A stretch of 64,000 nucleotides of DNA from an uncultured Bacteroidales bacterium. Its GTDB lineage: Bacteria > Bacteroidota > Bacteroidia > Bacteroidales > UBA932. The position numbers and the translations under genes were made by a program. The notes under the pieces were generated by a model. The model had not been told where the DNA came from and made no database searches. It saw only the letters and a program-made list of their open reading frames with translations. Location of the stretch: the NCBI GenBank assembly GCA_949300335.1, contig CASGDV010000053.1, positions 1 to 64,000 of the forward strand. The letters run 5' to 3'. Positions 16,941 to 25,593 of this stretch are shown piece by piece. How positions within the stretch are numbered: the first letter of the stretch is position 1; every line of letters begins with the position of its first letter.

Positions 16941-16968
16941 GGCTGACCGAAAACGGTCAGCCTTTTTT
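16941..16968 (+). terminator. Intrinsic terminator after frdC
   Basis: GGCTGACCG (16941-16949) pairs perfectly with CGGTCAGCC (16954-16962) around an AAAA loop, followed by six T. Confidence 0.95.
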
Positions 16969-17005
16969 ATTAAATGAATTTTCAAACCCTTTAAATAAAT
17001 ATAAT

Positions 17006-18313
17006 ATGAAAACCAAACGTTATTTTCTCCCAGAGAAGGAGCTCCCCAATGAATGGTATAACATTCAGGCTGACATGACCAACAAGCCAATGCCGATGCT
17101 TAATCCGGCTACCAGGAAACCCGTAACAGTTGAAGAACTGTCGGTTCTGTTTTCCGAAGAAGTCTCGAAACAGGAACTGAATACGACGGACAGATGGATT
17201 CCGATACCCGATGAGGTACGGGAAAAATATACATACTACAGATCCACGCCTCTGGTAAGGGCATATGGCCTTGAAAAGGCACTCGACACTCCCGCACATA
17301 TTTATTTCAAGAATGAAAGCGTAAGTCCGGTAGGTTCCCACAAGCTCAATTCAGCTCTTGCACAGGCCTATTACTGCAAAAAGGAAGGCGTAACCAATGT
17401 AACTACCGAAACGGGAGCCGGACAGTGGGGCGCAGCACTGTCATATGCAGCAAGCCTCTTCGGCCTTGAGGCAGCCGTTTACCAGGTAAAGATAAGCTAC
17501 GAGCAGAAACCTTACAGAAGAAGCATGATGCAGGTTTTCGGAGCACAGGTAACTCCATCCCCGTCAATGTCCACCAGAGCCGGCAAGGACATCATCACTG
17601 TGAATCCGAACCATCAGGGATCGCTCGGCACCGCGATTTCCGAAGCTGTTGAACTGGCACGAATGACCCCGAACTGCAAGTACACTCTCGGATCTGTTTT
17701 AAGCCATGTAACCCTGCACCAGACCGTAATCGGCCTTGAAGCAGAAAAACAGATGGAAATGGCAGGAGAGTATCCGGATGTAGTTATAGCTTGTTTCGGA
17801 GGAGGATCAAATTTCGGAGGACTTGCTTTCCCGTTCCTGAGACATAATCTCCTTGACGGGAAAAAGACAAGATTCATAGCAGCCGAACCGGCATCATGCC
17901 CGAAACTTACAAGCGGAAAATTCGAATATGACTTCGGTGACGAGTCCGGCTACACTCCTCTACTGCCTATGTATACGCTGGGACATAAATTCACACCGGC
18001 CAACATACATGCCGGAGGTCTCAGATATCATGGAGCCGGAGTCATAGTATCTCAACTGATGAAGGACAATCTCATGGAAGCTGTGGACATCCTACAGCTC
18101 GATTCATTCAAAGCCGGCTGCCTGTTTGCCAAGGCAGAAGGAATTATCCCGGCTCCGGAGTCATGCCACGCAATAGCCGCGACAATAAACGAAGCGCTCA
18201 AGTGCAAGGAGAGCGGCCAGGAGAAAGTACTGCTTTTCAATCTTTCAGGTCACGGTCTCGTTGATATGAGCGCATACGACCAGTACCTTGCAGGTAATCT
18301 TGTAAATTATTGA
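17006..18313 (+). CDS. trpB: Tryptophan synthase beta chain, TrpB2 type
   Basis: The 435-residue PLP enzyme has the Schiff-base Lys in GSHKLNSA, the glycine-rich phosphate loop CFGGGSNFGG and the ETGAGQWG segment. The N-terminal extension (about 70 residues, containing RPxxL-like STPLVRA after it) and overall length fit the TrpB2 class rather than the roughly 395-residue TrpB1. TrpB2 proteins condense indole with serine and often act without TrpA. No trpA or other trp gene is adjacent, which supports a stand-alone or indole-salvage role. No Trp-rich leader peptide is visible upstream. Confidence 0.9.
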   Translation: MKTKRYFLPEKELPNEWYNIQADMTNKPMPMLNPATRKPVTVEELSVLFSEEVSKQELNTTDRWIPIPDEVREKYTYYRSTPLVRAYGLEKALDTPAHIYFKNESVSPVGSHKLNSALAQAYYCKKEGVTNVTTETGAGQWGAALSYAASLFGLEAAVYQVKISYEQKPYRRSMMQVFGAQVTPSPSMSTRAGKDIITVNPNHQGSLGTAISEAVELARMTPNCKYTLGSVLSHVTLHQTVIGLEAEKQMEMAGEYPDVVIACFGGGSNFGGLAFPFLRHNLLDGKKTRFIAAEPASCPKLTSGKFEYDFGDESGYTPLLPMYTLGHKFTPANIHAGGLRYHGAGVIVSQLMKDNLMEAVDILQLDSFKAGCLFAKAEGIIPAPESCHAIAATINEALKCKESGQEKVLLFNLSGHGLVDMSAYDQYLAGNLVNY

Positions 18314-20130
18314 ATACCGCGTGTTTTTGAATAAAGCCATTCTGACAATTCAGTGTCGAGACATGGCGAAAGTGTCCTGAAAACACGTTCGTTGTATTCA
18401 TCAAGCCATTTCAGTTCATCCGCTGTCATCAGATTCCTGACGATGGCGGATGTATCTATATGGCAGCATGTCAATGTCTCGAAACGGAGCCAGTCCCCGA
18501 AATCATTTCCGCCGTCCCCGACACAAAGCAGGACATTTTCATGACGGATACCGTAACTGCCTTCACGGTATATTCCAGGTTCGTCTGAAATTACCATGCC
18601 CGGCAGTATCGGCTGGCTGTTGAAGTTCTGCCTTATATCCTGCGGGCCTTCATGGACACAGAGATAGAATCCGATTCCATGTCCGGTTCCATGCCCGAAA
18701 TTCCTGTGTGAACGCCATAAGGCGTTCCGTGCAAGAATATCAAGCTGACATCCGGCTGTACCATACGGGAATACAGCCGAAGCAAGCTGTATCATTCCCT
18801 TGAGCACCAGAGTATAATCCTCCATTTCCATTGCCGTACACGGTCCGAGAGGAACAGTCCGTGTGATATCGGTCGTACCGAATATGTACTGTCCTCCGGA
18901 ATCGACAAGATACAGGCCTTCCTGACGTAGAAGGGCAGAGCCCGAAACAGGAGTTGAATAATGAGGAAGTGCTGCATTCTTTCCGTAGGCCGAAATGTTT
19001 GCAAAACTGTTTCCCCGATATCCCGGAACTTCGGAACGCAATGATGTCAATTTTTCTGAAACTTCATATTCCGATATCTGACGGCCCTCTTTTAAGGATT
19101 TTTCCAGCCAGAAAAGAAATTTTTCCATCACGATGCCATCTTCCAGATAGGCTTCACGCAAAGACCGGATTTCCACATTGTTTTTTACAGCCTTGCGGAG
19201 AATGACCGGTGATGTTCCCTCCTTCACAAAATCTGCAGGGAAAGACGATATGATCTGCTTGTATACATTGTAGTTCATTGTTCCCGGATCGATGTAGATA
19301 CAGGCATTTTCATATTCTGAAGAAAGATCGGTCAAGCCTATGGCAACATCATCATAAGAACAGATCTCGACTCCGTCACTCTCCAGCTCAGCAAAACTGT
19401 CCGCTGTTTCCTGATCAACGGAATCTCCGGCAACTTTCCTGACGTACCATTTTATGCTGTCCATCGTGACGAGAAGATATGAAATTACCAGAGGATTGTA
19501 CTCAATGTCATTACCTCTGACATTGAGAAGCCAAGCAATTTCGTCAAGAGAAGTTACGAGAACAGCATCGCAGTTTTCCTTCATGAGAAACTTGCGCAAC
19601 CAGGTTATTTTCCTGAAACGGCTCTCACCGGAGACCTCCTCACCGACAGTCGTAACCGGAGTTGACGGATAATAAGGCCGGTCATCCCATATCCTGTCCA
19701 ACATATCCGGAACATCGATGATCCTGCAGTCCTCATTTCCTTCTTCCATACATGCCTGAAGTTCCTTTATGAAACCGGCTGTCTGGCACAACCCGTCCAC
19801 AGCAACGACACTAACCTTCCCGGCAAGCCATTCCGGAATACTGACAGAATCTCTGATTCTCGTCTTATGCAATTCTATCCCCGAACCGGCCAGCTGTTCC
19901 TCAGCCTGAATGAAATATCTTGAATCCGTCCAAAGGCCGGCATGATCCATGGTAACAGCCAGATCTCCGGCTTCTCCTGTAAATCCTGACAACCATTCAA
20001 CCTGTTTCCACCTCGGTGCAGGATACTCGCTGGCATGCGGATCCGAGCCTGTAATTATCACTGCATCCCATCCGTTGCTATACATCAGTTCCCTGATTTT
20101 TCCGATTCTCCCGGCATGAATATTTTCCAT
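18307..20130 (-). CDS. Xaa-Pro aminopeptidase (M24B family)
   Basis: The 607-residue length fits the three-domain aminopeptidase P type: two creatinase-like N-terminal domains and a C-terminal pita-bread catalytic domain. Metal ligands are visible in order: Asp in LVDSGG, Asp in TTDITRTV, His in FGHGTGHGIGF, Glu in SDEPGIY and Glu in RHENVLL. It removes N-terminal residues preceding Pro, probably in the cytoplasm since no signal peptide is seen. Its 3' end overlaps the trpB stop by seven bases, tail to tail. Confidence 0.93.
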   Translation of the reverse strand: MENIHAGRIGKIRELMYSNGWDAVIITGSDPHASEYPAPRWKQVEWLSGFTGEAGDLAVTMDHAGLWTDSRYFIQAEEQLAGSGIELHKTRIRDSVSIPEWLAGKVSVVAVDGLCQTAGFIKELQACMEEGNEDCRIIDVPDMLDRIWDDRPYYPSTPVTTVGEEVSGESRFRKITWLRKFLMKENCDAVLVTSLDEIAWLLNVRGNDIEYNPLVISYLLVTMDSIKWYVRKVAGDSVDQETADSFAELESDGVEICSYDDVAIGLTDLSSEYENACIYIDPGTMNYNVYKQIISSFPADFVKEGTSPVILRKAVKNNVEIRSLREAYLEDGIVMEKFLFWLEKSLKEGRQISEYEVSEKLTSLRSEVPGYRGNSFANISAYGKNAALPHYSTPVSGSALLRQEGLYLVDSGGQYIFGTTDITRTVPLGPCTAMEMEDYTLVLKGMIQLASAVFPYGTAGCQLDILARNALWRSHRNFGHGTGHGIGFYLCVHEGPQDIRQNFNSQPILPGMVISDEPGIYREGSYGIRHENVLLCVGDGGNDFGDWLRFETLTCCHIDTSAIVRNLMTADELKWLDEYNERVFRTLSPCLDTELSEWLYSKTRGIQ

Positions 20131-20236
20131 ATATGTTGAATATTAACGTGATTTCTCCTGTCGATACGCAATTTTAAGTATTTTTTTCGAATTTGCAGCA
20201 AACGTTTTGCATGACAAATATTTTTAAAATTTCAGG

Positions 20237-20276
20237 TACTTTGTGATACAAGGTATTATAAAATTATATATATTTG
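20237..20276 (+). promoter_or_regulatory. Promoter and imperfect dyad before the PspC-PadR-PspC genes
   Basis: TATATTTG (20269-20276) is a '-7' box. Upstream TACTTTG-tgata-CAAGGTA (20237-20255) is an imperfect dyad placed where an operator could block RNA polymerase. It may be the PadR binding site; this is inferred from position only. Confidence 0.45.
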
Positions 20277-20307
20277 CATCAGTAAAATACTATAAATTAT
20301 CAAATTC

Positions 20308-20892
20308 ATGAAAAAGACAATATCAGCAGCAATCGGTGGCAGGAATTTCATTCTTGATGAAGACGCTTACTATACGCTTGATTCTTATCTTAAAGACTTC
20401 AAGGCGGGAATAGGAAATCAGGGAGGTTACGGTAGCTCTCCCGAAGTCATGGAAGAAGTTGAAATGAGGATTGCGGACCTTTTCAAGGAAGAACTAAAAG
20501 GTCGCGACGTTGTAGACATGCGCATTGTAAACAAGGTTACCTCCCAGCTTGGAATGCCGGACTATTCCACGTCGGGATATTATGAAGACAACAAGCGCAA
20601 CCATGAAAAATATCCGAAAGAAGAAACCGTCACGAGAAAATTTTACAGAGATCTGGACCACAACATGATAGGAGGAGTATGTTCCGGACTTTCAATATGG
20701 ATGAACATAGACGTGGTGATACTGAGGGTAATATTTACGATAGCATTGTTTCTGGGGACGGCTGGATTCTGGATATATATCGTATTCTGCCTGATTGCCC
20801 CGGCAGCAAGGACTGCCGTGCAGAAGTGCGAACTTCACGGAGTTCCGGCCACTGCAGAAAACATTAGAAGATTCTCGGACAATAGAAAATGA
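20308..20892 (+). CDS. PspC-domain membrane protein (short)
   Basis: The 194-residue protein has a soluble N-terminal region (about 1-100) including EVMEEVEMRIADLFKEEL, then a PspC domain (FYRDLDHNMIGGVCSGLSIWMNIDVVILRVIF) whose hydrophobic segments cross the inner membrane, and a short cytoplasmic tail. PspC domains occur in phage-shock and envelope-stress proteins. The whole layout is repeated in the gene at 21251, indicating duplication. It overlaps the PadR start by four bases (ATGA), so the three genes form one operon. Confidence 0.85.
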   Translation: MKKTISAAIGGRNFILDEDAYYTLDSYLKDFKAGIGNQGGYGSSPEVMEEVEMRIADLFKEELKGRDVVDMRIVNKVTSQLGMPDYSTSGYYEDNKRNHEKYPKEETVTRKFYRDLDHNMIGGVCSGLSIWMNIDVVILRVIFTIALFLGTAGFWIYIVFCLIAPAARTAVQKCELHGVPATAENIRRFSDNRK

Positions 20893-21254
20893 TCAAGATG
20901 GAAAACATAGCAGAAAACAGCAAAACACAGATGCGCCGGGGAGTCCTTGAATATGGGATATTGCTTATTCTCGGCCAGGGAGACGAATATGCATCTTCTA
21001 TCATTCAAAAACTGAAGGATGTAAACATCATAGTAGTGGAAGGAACACTTTATCCGCTTCTCATCAGACTGAAGAATCTCGGACTTCTGTCATACAGATG
21101 GGAAGAGTCGCCACAGGGACCGCCTAGAAAATATTACATGATAACCGAGTCCGGAAGAGAGCAGCTAATGGAACTTGACAGAACATGGGAAGAACTTGTA
21201 AGTTCAATCAAGACAATCAAGGACATACATGTCAATAATATTCAGGATTTATGA
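20889..21254 (+). CDS. PadR-family transcriptional regulator
   Basis: The 121-residue winged-helix protein (MRRGVLEYGILLILGQGDEYASSII; VVEGTLYPLLIRLKNLGLL; PPRKYYMITESGREQL) is a minimal PadR repressor, with the final helix available for dimerisation. It overlaps both neighbouring PspC genes by four bases, so it is co-translated with them and probably controls the operon itself. An alternative start at the next Met (20898) is possible. The signal it senses is unknown. Confidence 0.92.
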   Translation: MIKMENIAENSKTQMRRGVLEYGILLILGQGDEYASSIIQKLKDVNIIVVEGTLYPLLIRLKNLGLLSYRWEESPQGPPRKYYMITESGREQLMELDRTWEELVSSIKTIKDIHVNNIQDL

Positions 21255-22258
21255 GAAAGACGGAAAGCATAAGTTTGGGAGGCTATTCCTTCACTATGGA
21301 GGACAATGCCCTTGAAGCCCTGGGCAATTATCTGGATGAGATACAGAAACATCTGAACGGGAACAGTTGCAGCCGGGAAATAATGGATGACATCGAGGAA
21401 AGGATAGCCGAACTTTTCATTGAACGGAACTGTAAGGACACGGTAATAAATATCAGTGATGTAGACTATATCAGACAGACAATAGGATCACCGTCATTGC
21501 TCAGTGACAATGATGATAATTCCGGTTATGTGAAAGATGATGGAAAGAAAGCCAAGAAAAGGGTTTTCAGAAATCTAGAGAACAGAAAACTCGGAGGTGT
21601 CTGCAGCGGATTCGCCGAATACTTCAACGTGGATGTAATTATCTTCAGGCTCGCATTTGTCTTCCTTTTTGCAACAGGATTCATCAATTTTACCGGAATA
21701 GTGGCCACCGTTGTGCTGTATGTTGTATTCTGGCTCATTATTCCCCCAGCAAAAACCGTCGAGGAAAGATGCATGATGCAAGGGAAGCGCTTAGACCTGA
21801 GTGATTTTTCCGAAAGAATTTCAGATCCGGCAAAAACCGTATACGGCAAGATGCAGAGAAACAGTCTGGATATAAAGGATGCACCGGCCATCCTGGCGGC
21901 ACAAAGATTTTTCAAGACTCTGGCAGGAGTGATTTTTACTGCTTCCGGCATACTCATCCTGGTTACATGTTCCCTATATGATATCGTACCGAAACTGATC
22001 ACCCGTTCATACCTGCACGGAGCCGAAGACATCGGATTCCTTTATTCCCTGGCAAACTCATACAACTGGTGGTTGGTCCTCGGTTCCCTTATAATACTGT
22101 CAATCTGGATGATCTATAACGGGATAATTTTTGTCTTCAACCTGAAATCCCCGAAATGGAGGTCCGGAACAATTTTGTTCATCGTCTGGCTTATCTCAGT
22201 GATAGTTCTTGCAATATCGATAATCAGAAATCTCATCATCTACAACATGATGATATGA
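21251..22258 (+). CDS. PspC-domain membrane protein (long)
   Basis: The 335-residue protein repeats the plan of the shorter PspC protein: an N-terminal segment with MDDIEERIAELF, a PspC domain near residues 97-175 (RNLENRKLGGVCSGFAEYFNVDVIIFRLAF) and then, uniquely, three further hydrophobic stretches in the C-terminal half. It is likely an inner-membrane stress protein working with the upstream paralogue under PadR control. Its function beyond this is not known. Confidence 0.85.
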   Translation: MRKTESISLGGYSFTMEDNALEALGNYLDEIQKHLNGNSCSREIMDDIEERIAELFIERNCKDTVINISDVDYIRQTIGSPSLLSDNDDNSGYVKDDGKKAKKRVFRNLENRKLGGVCSGFAEYFNVDVIIFRLAFVFLFATGFINFTGIVATVVLYVVFWLIIPPAKTVEERCMMQGKRLDLSDFSERISDPAKTVYGKMQRNSLDIKDAPAILAAQRFFKTLAGVIFTASGILILVTCSLYDIVPKLITRSYLHGAEDIGFLYSLANSYNWWLVLGSLIILSIWMIYNGIIFVFNLKSPKWRSGTILFIVWLISVIVLAISIIRNLIIYNMMI

Positions 22259-22287
22259 TCATGAACAGATTGCGGTTCAACGTGTAA

Positions 22288-23439
22288 TCAGACAAGAGAT
22301 GATATGACCGAATCAGAAACAAACATGTTTTCCTCACTAATTCTCAATCTATTGTCATTAGAATAAACGAGAGTACCATCTGCGATCATTCTTTCAACGA
22401 CATTACTGTCCGAATGGTCTTTCAGATAGGCGGCATCTATGCCGGAAGCAGTCCGCAAGGAAAGCATGATCTTTTCCAGAACAATCTGCTCTGGTGAAAG
22501 CGATTCCTGTCCGACAATTTCACCGGACAGGAATTTTCTGTCAATATATGAAGACAGGTCGGGATCTGTCCAGAACCTTCTGTGTGAAACGGAATCATAG
22601 GAATGTGCACCGGGACCGAAACCCATATAGGAAATATCCCTCCAATAGGCACCGTTGTGTACGGCTTCGAAACCCGGGCGGGCGAAATTTGAAATTTCAT
22701 AATGGACAAAACCGGCAGAATGGAGTTTTTCCTGAAGGATACTGTACTGTTCGGAACATATATCATCAGAAGCTTCATCATATTTTCCATTTGCCACCAT
22801 ATCGGCAAGGGCACTGCCAGGCTCCACGGACAACTGATAGGCAGATATGTGTTCCGGAGGAATTCCGTTGCCCTCTATATCCAACGCCCTGTCGATTGTG
22901 CGCCTCCACAGGTCATTGCCAAGCTGAGACAGACCGAATATGAGGTCCACACTGATATTTCCGAATCCGGCTTTCCTCAAAATGGAATATGCACTGACTG
23001 CCTGTCCGGCATTATGCCTCCGGTTCATCCATTTCAGGATACCGTCATCAAAAGACTGGATGCCCATGCTGATTCTCGTGACTCCGAGTTTCAGGAGATG
23101 CTCGGCAAATCCTTCTCCCCTGTTTACGATGTCATCCGGATTAACCTCAACCGTAAATTCACTGAAGGACCTGCCGTATCCGTTCCTTTCCAGACTGTCA
23201 AGTATCGAATCAAATATTCCGTCAGGAAGGACGGACGGAGTTCCACCTCCTATATAAAGCGTATTCACAGGTGAGGGCAGCGGTTCCCTGAATGAAATTT
23301 CATTGTCCAGAGCATCCATGAAATCATAAAAGACATTCCCTCCCGACATGCAGGAGGGAAATGCCTTTCCTATATTTTCCGAATAAAAGCCGCAATAGGT
23401 ACAGCAACCGCGGCAAAACGGAATATGAATATATATCAC
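22288..23439 (-). CDS. hemW: Radical SAM protein HemW-like
   Basis: The 383-residue protein starts at a GTG (23439), supported by the family opening IYIHIPFC and by the upstream stop two bases away. The radical SAM cysteines are in FCRGCCTYCGFYS (CxxxCxxC), followed by the LYIGGGTPS SAM-binding turn and a C-terminal HemN-type domain. HemW-like proteins bind haem and are implicated in haem delivery; they lack coproporphyrinogen oxidase activity even though they are often annotated that way. It is the second gene after the coiled-coil protein at 23442. Confidence 0.88.
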   Translation of the reverse strand: MIYIHIPFCRGCCTYCGFYSENIGKAFPSCMSGGNVFYDFMDALDNEISFREPLPSPVNTLYIGGGTPSVLPDGIFDSILDSLERNGYGRSFSEFTVEVNPDDIVNRGEGFAEHLLKLGVTRISMGIQSFDDGILKWMNRRHNAGQAVSAYSILRKAGFGNISVDLIFGLSQLGNDLWRRTIDRALDIEGNGIPPEHISAYQLSVEPGSALADMVANGKYDEASDDICSEQYSILQEKLHSAGFVHYEISNFARPGFEAVHNGAYWRDISYMGFGPGAHSYDSVSHRRFWTDPDLSSYIDRKFLSGEIVGQESLSPEQIVLEKIMLSLRTASGIDAAYLKDHSDSNVVERMIADGTLVYSNDNRLRISEENMFVSDSVISSLV

Positions 23440-23441
23440 TG

Positions 23442-24320
23442 TTACCTGAGCATTAGTTCCGCCGTTCCGAGCAGAGACTGCTCAGTATAGGCTTCGACGG
23501 TATAGATACCCTTCACATATTCAGGAATACCGTTGAGATAAATGCTAAGTTCGACATCCTTGCCCTGATAGTCCACTTCCCTCGAAGCGGAAGCAATCAA
23601 AGGCTCGCCGTTCACGGTAAAGGTCTGCTGATCTCCGGCAGTAAGAATGATTCCGTTAGGATCCTTTACCCTTATGTAGACTCTTATCGGGCCCTTCGGA
23701 GCAAGATCGTTCTCCACAAGACTGAGAGTGGTCATAAGCCTTACTACCCTGCTGCTTCTGTCGGTAATCTTGTTAGAAGAATTATATGCATCAAGCCTTA
23801 TCGCACGTCCCTTGATTACTGAACCTGTGGCAACCTGTCCTGACAGATTCTCCACAGTTTTTGAAAGTTCCTGGGAAACCCTCCTGCTTTCGGCTGCCTC
23901 CTTTCTGGCTGCAGCGGCATCAGCCGTGAGCTTGCGGTTCAATGTGTTCAGGGAATCTATCTGGACAATATAATTCCTCATTATGCTTCTCAATGTACCC
24001 AGCTCCTTTTCATATTGCCTCATCTTGGCCCTGTTTGTAGCCTCTGTCTTCTTTATCCTTTCGATAAGCTGCGATACCTCTTCCCTTGAGGAATCAAGCT
24101 GGGAATTGATCGTATCGTAATCCGATGAAAGTGTTGCATAGTCATTTTGCAAAGCTATCATCTGCGCTGTCAGATCCTCCTTTTCAAGATTCAGGTCGTT
24201 CACGAGGGACGTACGCTCGAACCAAACATAAGCCAGGACTCCCGCCAGCACTACAGCCAGCGCTATAAGGGAAAACATTATTTTCCTTAATTTCTGTTCC
24301 TGAGTATTCTGCTCTTCCAT
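23442..24320 (-). CDS. Membrane-anchored coiled-coil protein of unknown function
   Basis: I do not recognise a named family. The 292-residue protein has a short cytoplasmic head, one membrane helix (residues about 14-30), a long predicted coiled coil (about 40-160, Glu/Leu/Lys/Ser-rich with repeating hydrophobic spacing) and a C-terminal domain of about 120 residues rich in beta-type sequence (GPIRVYIRVKDPNGIIL, VELSIYLNG). The layout suggests a periplasmic spacer with a beta-sandwich head. A TATATTTG box on the minus strand at 24351-24358 precedes it. It is probably cotranscribed with hemW. Confidence 0.75.
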   Translation of the reverse strand: MEEQNTQEQKLRKIMFSLIALAVVLAGVLAYVWFERTSLVNDLNLEKEDLTAQMIALQNDYATLSSDYDTINSQLDSSREEVSQLIERIKKTEATNRAKMRQYEKELGTLRSIMRNYIVQIDSLNTLNRKLTADAAAARKEAAESRRVSQELSKTVENLSGQVATGSVIKGRAIRLDAYNSSNKITDRSSRVVRLMTTLSLVENDLAPKGPIRVYIRVKDPNGIILTAGDQQTFTVNGEPLIASASREVDYQGKDVELSIYLNGIPEYVKGIYTVEAYTEQSLLGTAELMLR

Positions 24321-24350
24321 AAAACCGTTAAATTAAATACATTCGAAACA

Positions 24351-24358
24351 CAAATATA
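24351..24358 (-). promoter_or_regulatory. '-7' box before the coiled-coil gene and hemW
   Basis: The minus strand reads TATATTTG, 30 bases before the ATG at 24320. Confidence 0.55.
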
Positions 24359-24449
24359 GTGAAATAAATGGAATTGCATCATATTCCGCCCATATTTGTC
24401 AGCACGGTCTCCATTAGGATTCCTTTTTAGGCAAAGTCAAATAAATTTG

Positions 24450-24457
24450 TATATTTG
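24450..24457 (+). promoter_or_regulatory. '-7' box of the small membrane protein gene
   Basis: TATATTTG matches the consensus. It covers the in-frame TTG at 24455, ruling that start out in favour of ATG 24485. Confidence 0.6.
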
Positions 24458-24484
24458 CAAATACAGTCAATAAAAACATCTGAT

Positions 24485-24961
24485 ATGAAATATTTCGTAA
24501 GAGCGGTAAAATACTTTTTCTATTTTTCCATAATGTTCGTGATAATAGTTTCAATACTCGTACTCATAGGAGCAGCCGAGGGAGACATTTCAACAATGTT
24601 TGCAGGAGGGACTTCCGCATTATGGAAGATAGCCGCGCTTTTTGCTGCCGTATCGGCAATATATCCGAGTGTAGGCTTCATAAGGAAAGAGTCTTCATTT
24701 CCAGGTGAATGGAATAGCGTGAAAGGCGATATCATACGTCACATGGAGAGCCGGTCGTATATTGCTGAAGAGGAAAACGGGACATCCCTGGTTTTCCGCA
24801 AGAAAGGTTTCATGAGCAAGTTGTCGAGAATGTTCGAAGACAGAATCACCATATCTCCATGCTTCGGAGGAGCCGTGATTGAAGGAATGAGAAAGGACGC
24901 AATCAGAATCTCCGCCGGACTGGAACATGTCCTGAACAGGGATTCGGACACTCGGGAATAA
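24485..24961 (+). CDS. Small inner-membrane protein, unknown function
   Basis: Starting at ATG 24485, the 158-residue protein has two hydrophobic segments (about residues 9-32 and 45-65) followed by a soluble C-terminal half of about 90 residues with alternating charged and beta-prone sequence. I recognise no family. It stands alone between two convergent or divergent minus-strand genes and has its own promoter box, so it is monocistronic. Confidence 0.7.
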   Translation: MKYFVRAVKYFFYFSIMFVIIVSILVLIGAAEGDISTMFAGGTSALWKIAALFAAVSAIYPSVGFIRKESSFPGEWNSVKGDIIRHMESRSYIAEEENGTSLVFRKKGFMSKLSRMFEDRITISPCFGGAVIEGMRKDAIRISAGLEHVLNRDSDTRE

Positions 24962-24988
24962 ACGAGAGCGGGAAGAACTAAGCGAATG

Positions 24989-25579
24989 TCATCGGCTCAT
25001 CTGCTTCGCGGCAGCGTCAAGAGCATCGTAGAAATCACTGCCGAAATATCTGGAAATCGGCTCACGGAGGAATTCGTATACACGTATTCCTTCTTTTTTC
25101 CCTTTGGCAAAGGCATCTGCACAAATATCCCACCTGTGCAGATTCAGCGCCCTCATTCCGTTGCGCAGGACCGATACCCGTATAGGATACAGCCAGCATG
25201 ATATCGGTTTCCGGAAATCTCCTTTTCCTTCGAACCAGAGTTTTTCCATGGAACAGAAACAATTTCCCTCCCTGTCGAAATGGCAATAGGCACATTCTTC
25301 GCCTTCCGCCACCAGAGGAGTGACCATATCACCGTCAACATCGATTTCAAAGAAACCTTTTTCCTCAACGGCTTTCCTTCCTCCATCCGTCATCAGAGGA
25401 GAGAATATTCCGTAATTCTTTTCAATAGCTCCGGCCTCGCATTCCTCGAGCGGAGCTCCGCTGTCGCCGATTATGCAGCAGCATCCCCTGCATTTTCCGT
25501 AGTCGCATGAGAAATATTCAGTCAGTATCTCCTCGGACACAAGACAGTCATCTATCTGTATTATCGTACCATACTTCAT
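24989..25579 (-). CDS. DUF3109-family cysteine-rich protein
   Basis: The 196-residue protein has many Cys in a conserved layout: CDYGKCRGCCCIIGDSGAPL near the N-terminus, then CAYCHFDREGNCFC and SCWLYPIR. This matches the DUF3109 family, widespread in Bacteroidota and distantly like YkgJ-type metal (zinc or iron-sulphur) binding proteins. No function is established. It begins 14 bases after the stop of the M16-like gene, suggesting co-transcription with it. Confidence 0.82.
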   Translation of the reverse strand: MKYGTIIQIDDCLVSEEILTEYFSCDYGKCRGCCCIIGDSGAPLEECEAGAIEKNYGIFSPLMTDGGRKAVEEKGFFEIDVDGDMVTPLVAEGEECAYCHFDREGNCFCSMEKLWFEGKGDFRKPISCWLYPIRVSVLRNGMRALNLHRWDICADAFAKGKKEGIRVYEFLREPISRYFGSDFYDALDAAAKQMSR

Positions 25580-25593
25580 ACAGTCAAGAAATT

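Noticed and set aside
16969..17005. Possible Trp-rich leader peptide before trpB
   Set aside because: I looked for one as in the pheA operon; the 37 bases between the frdC terminator and the trpB ATG contain no such frame or hairpin.
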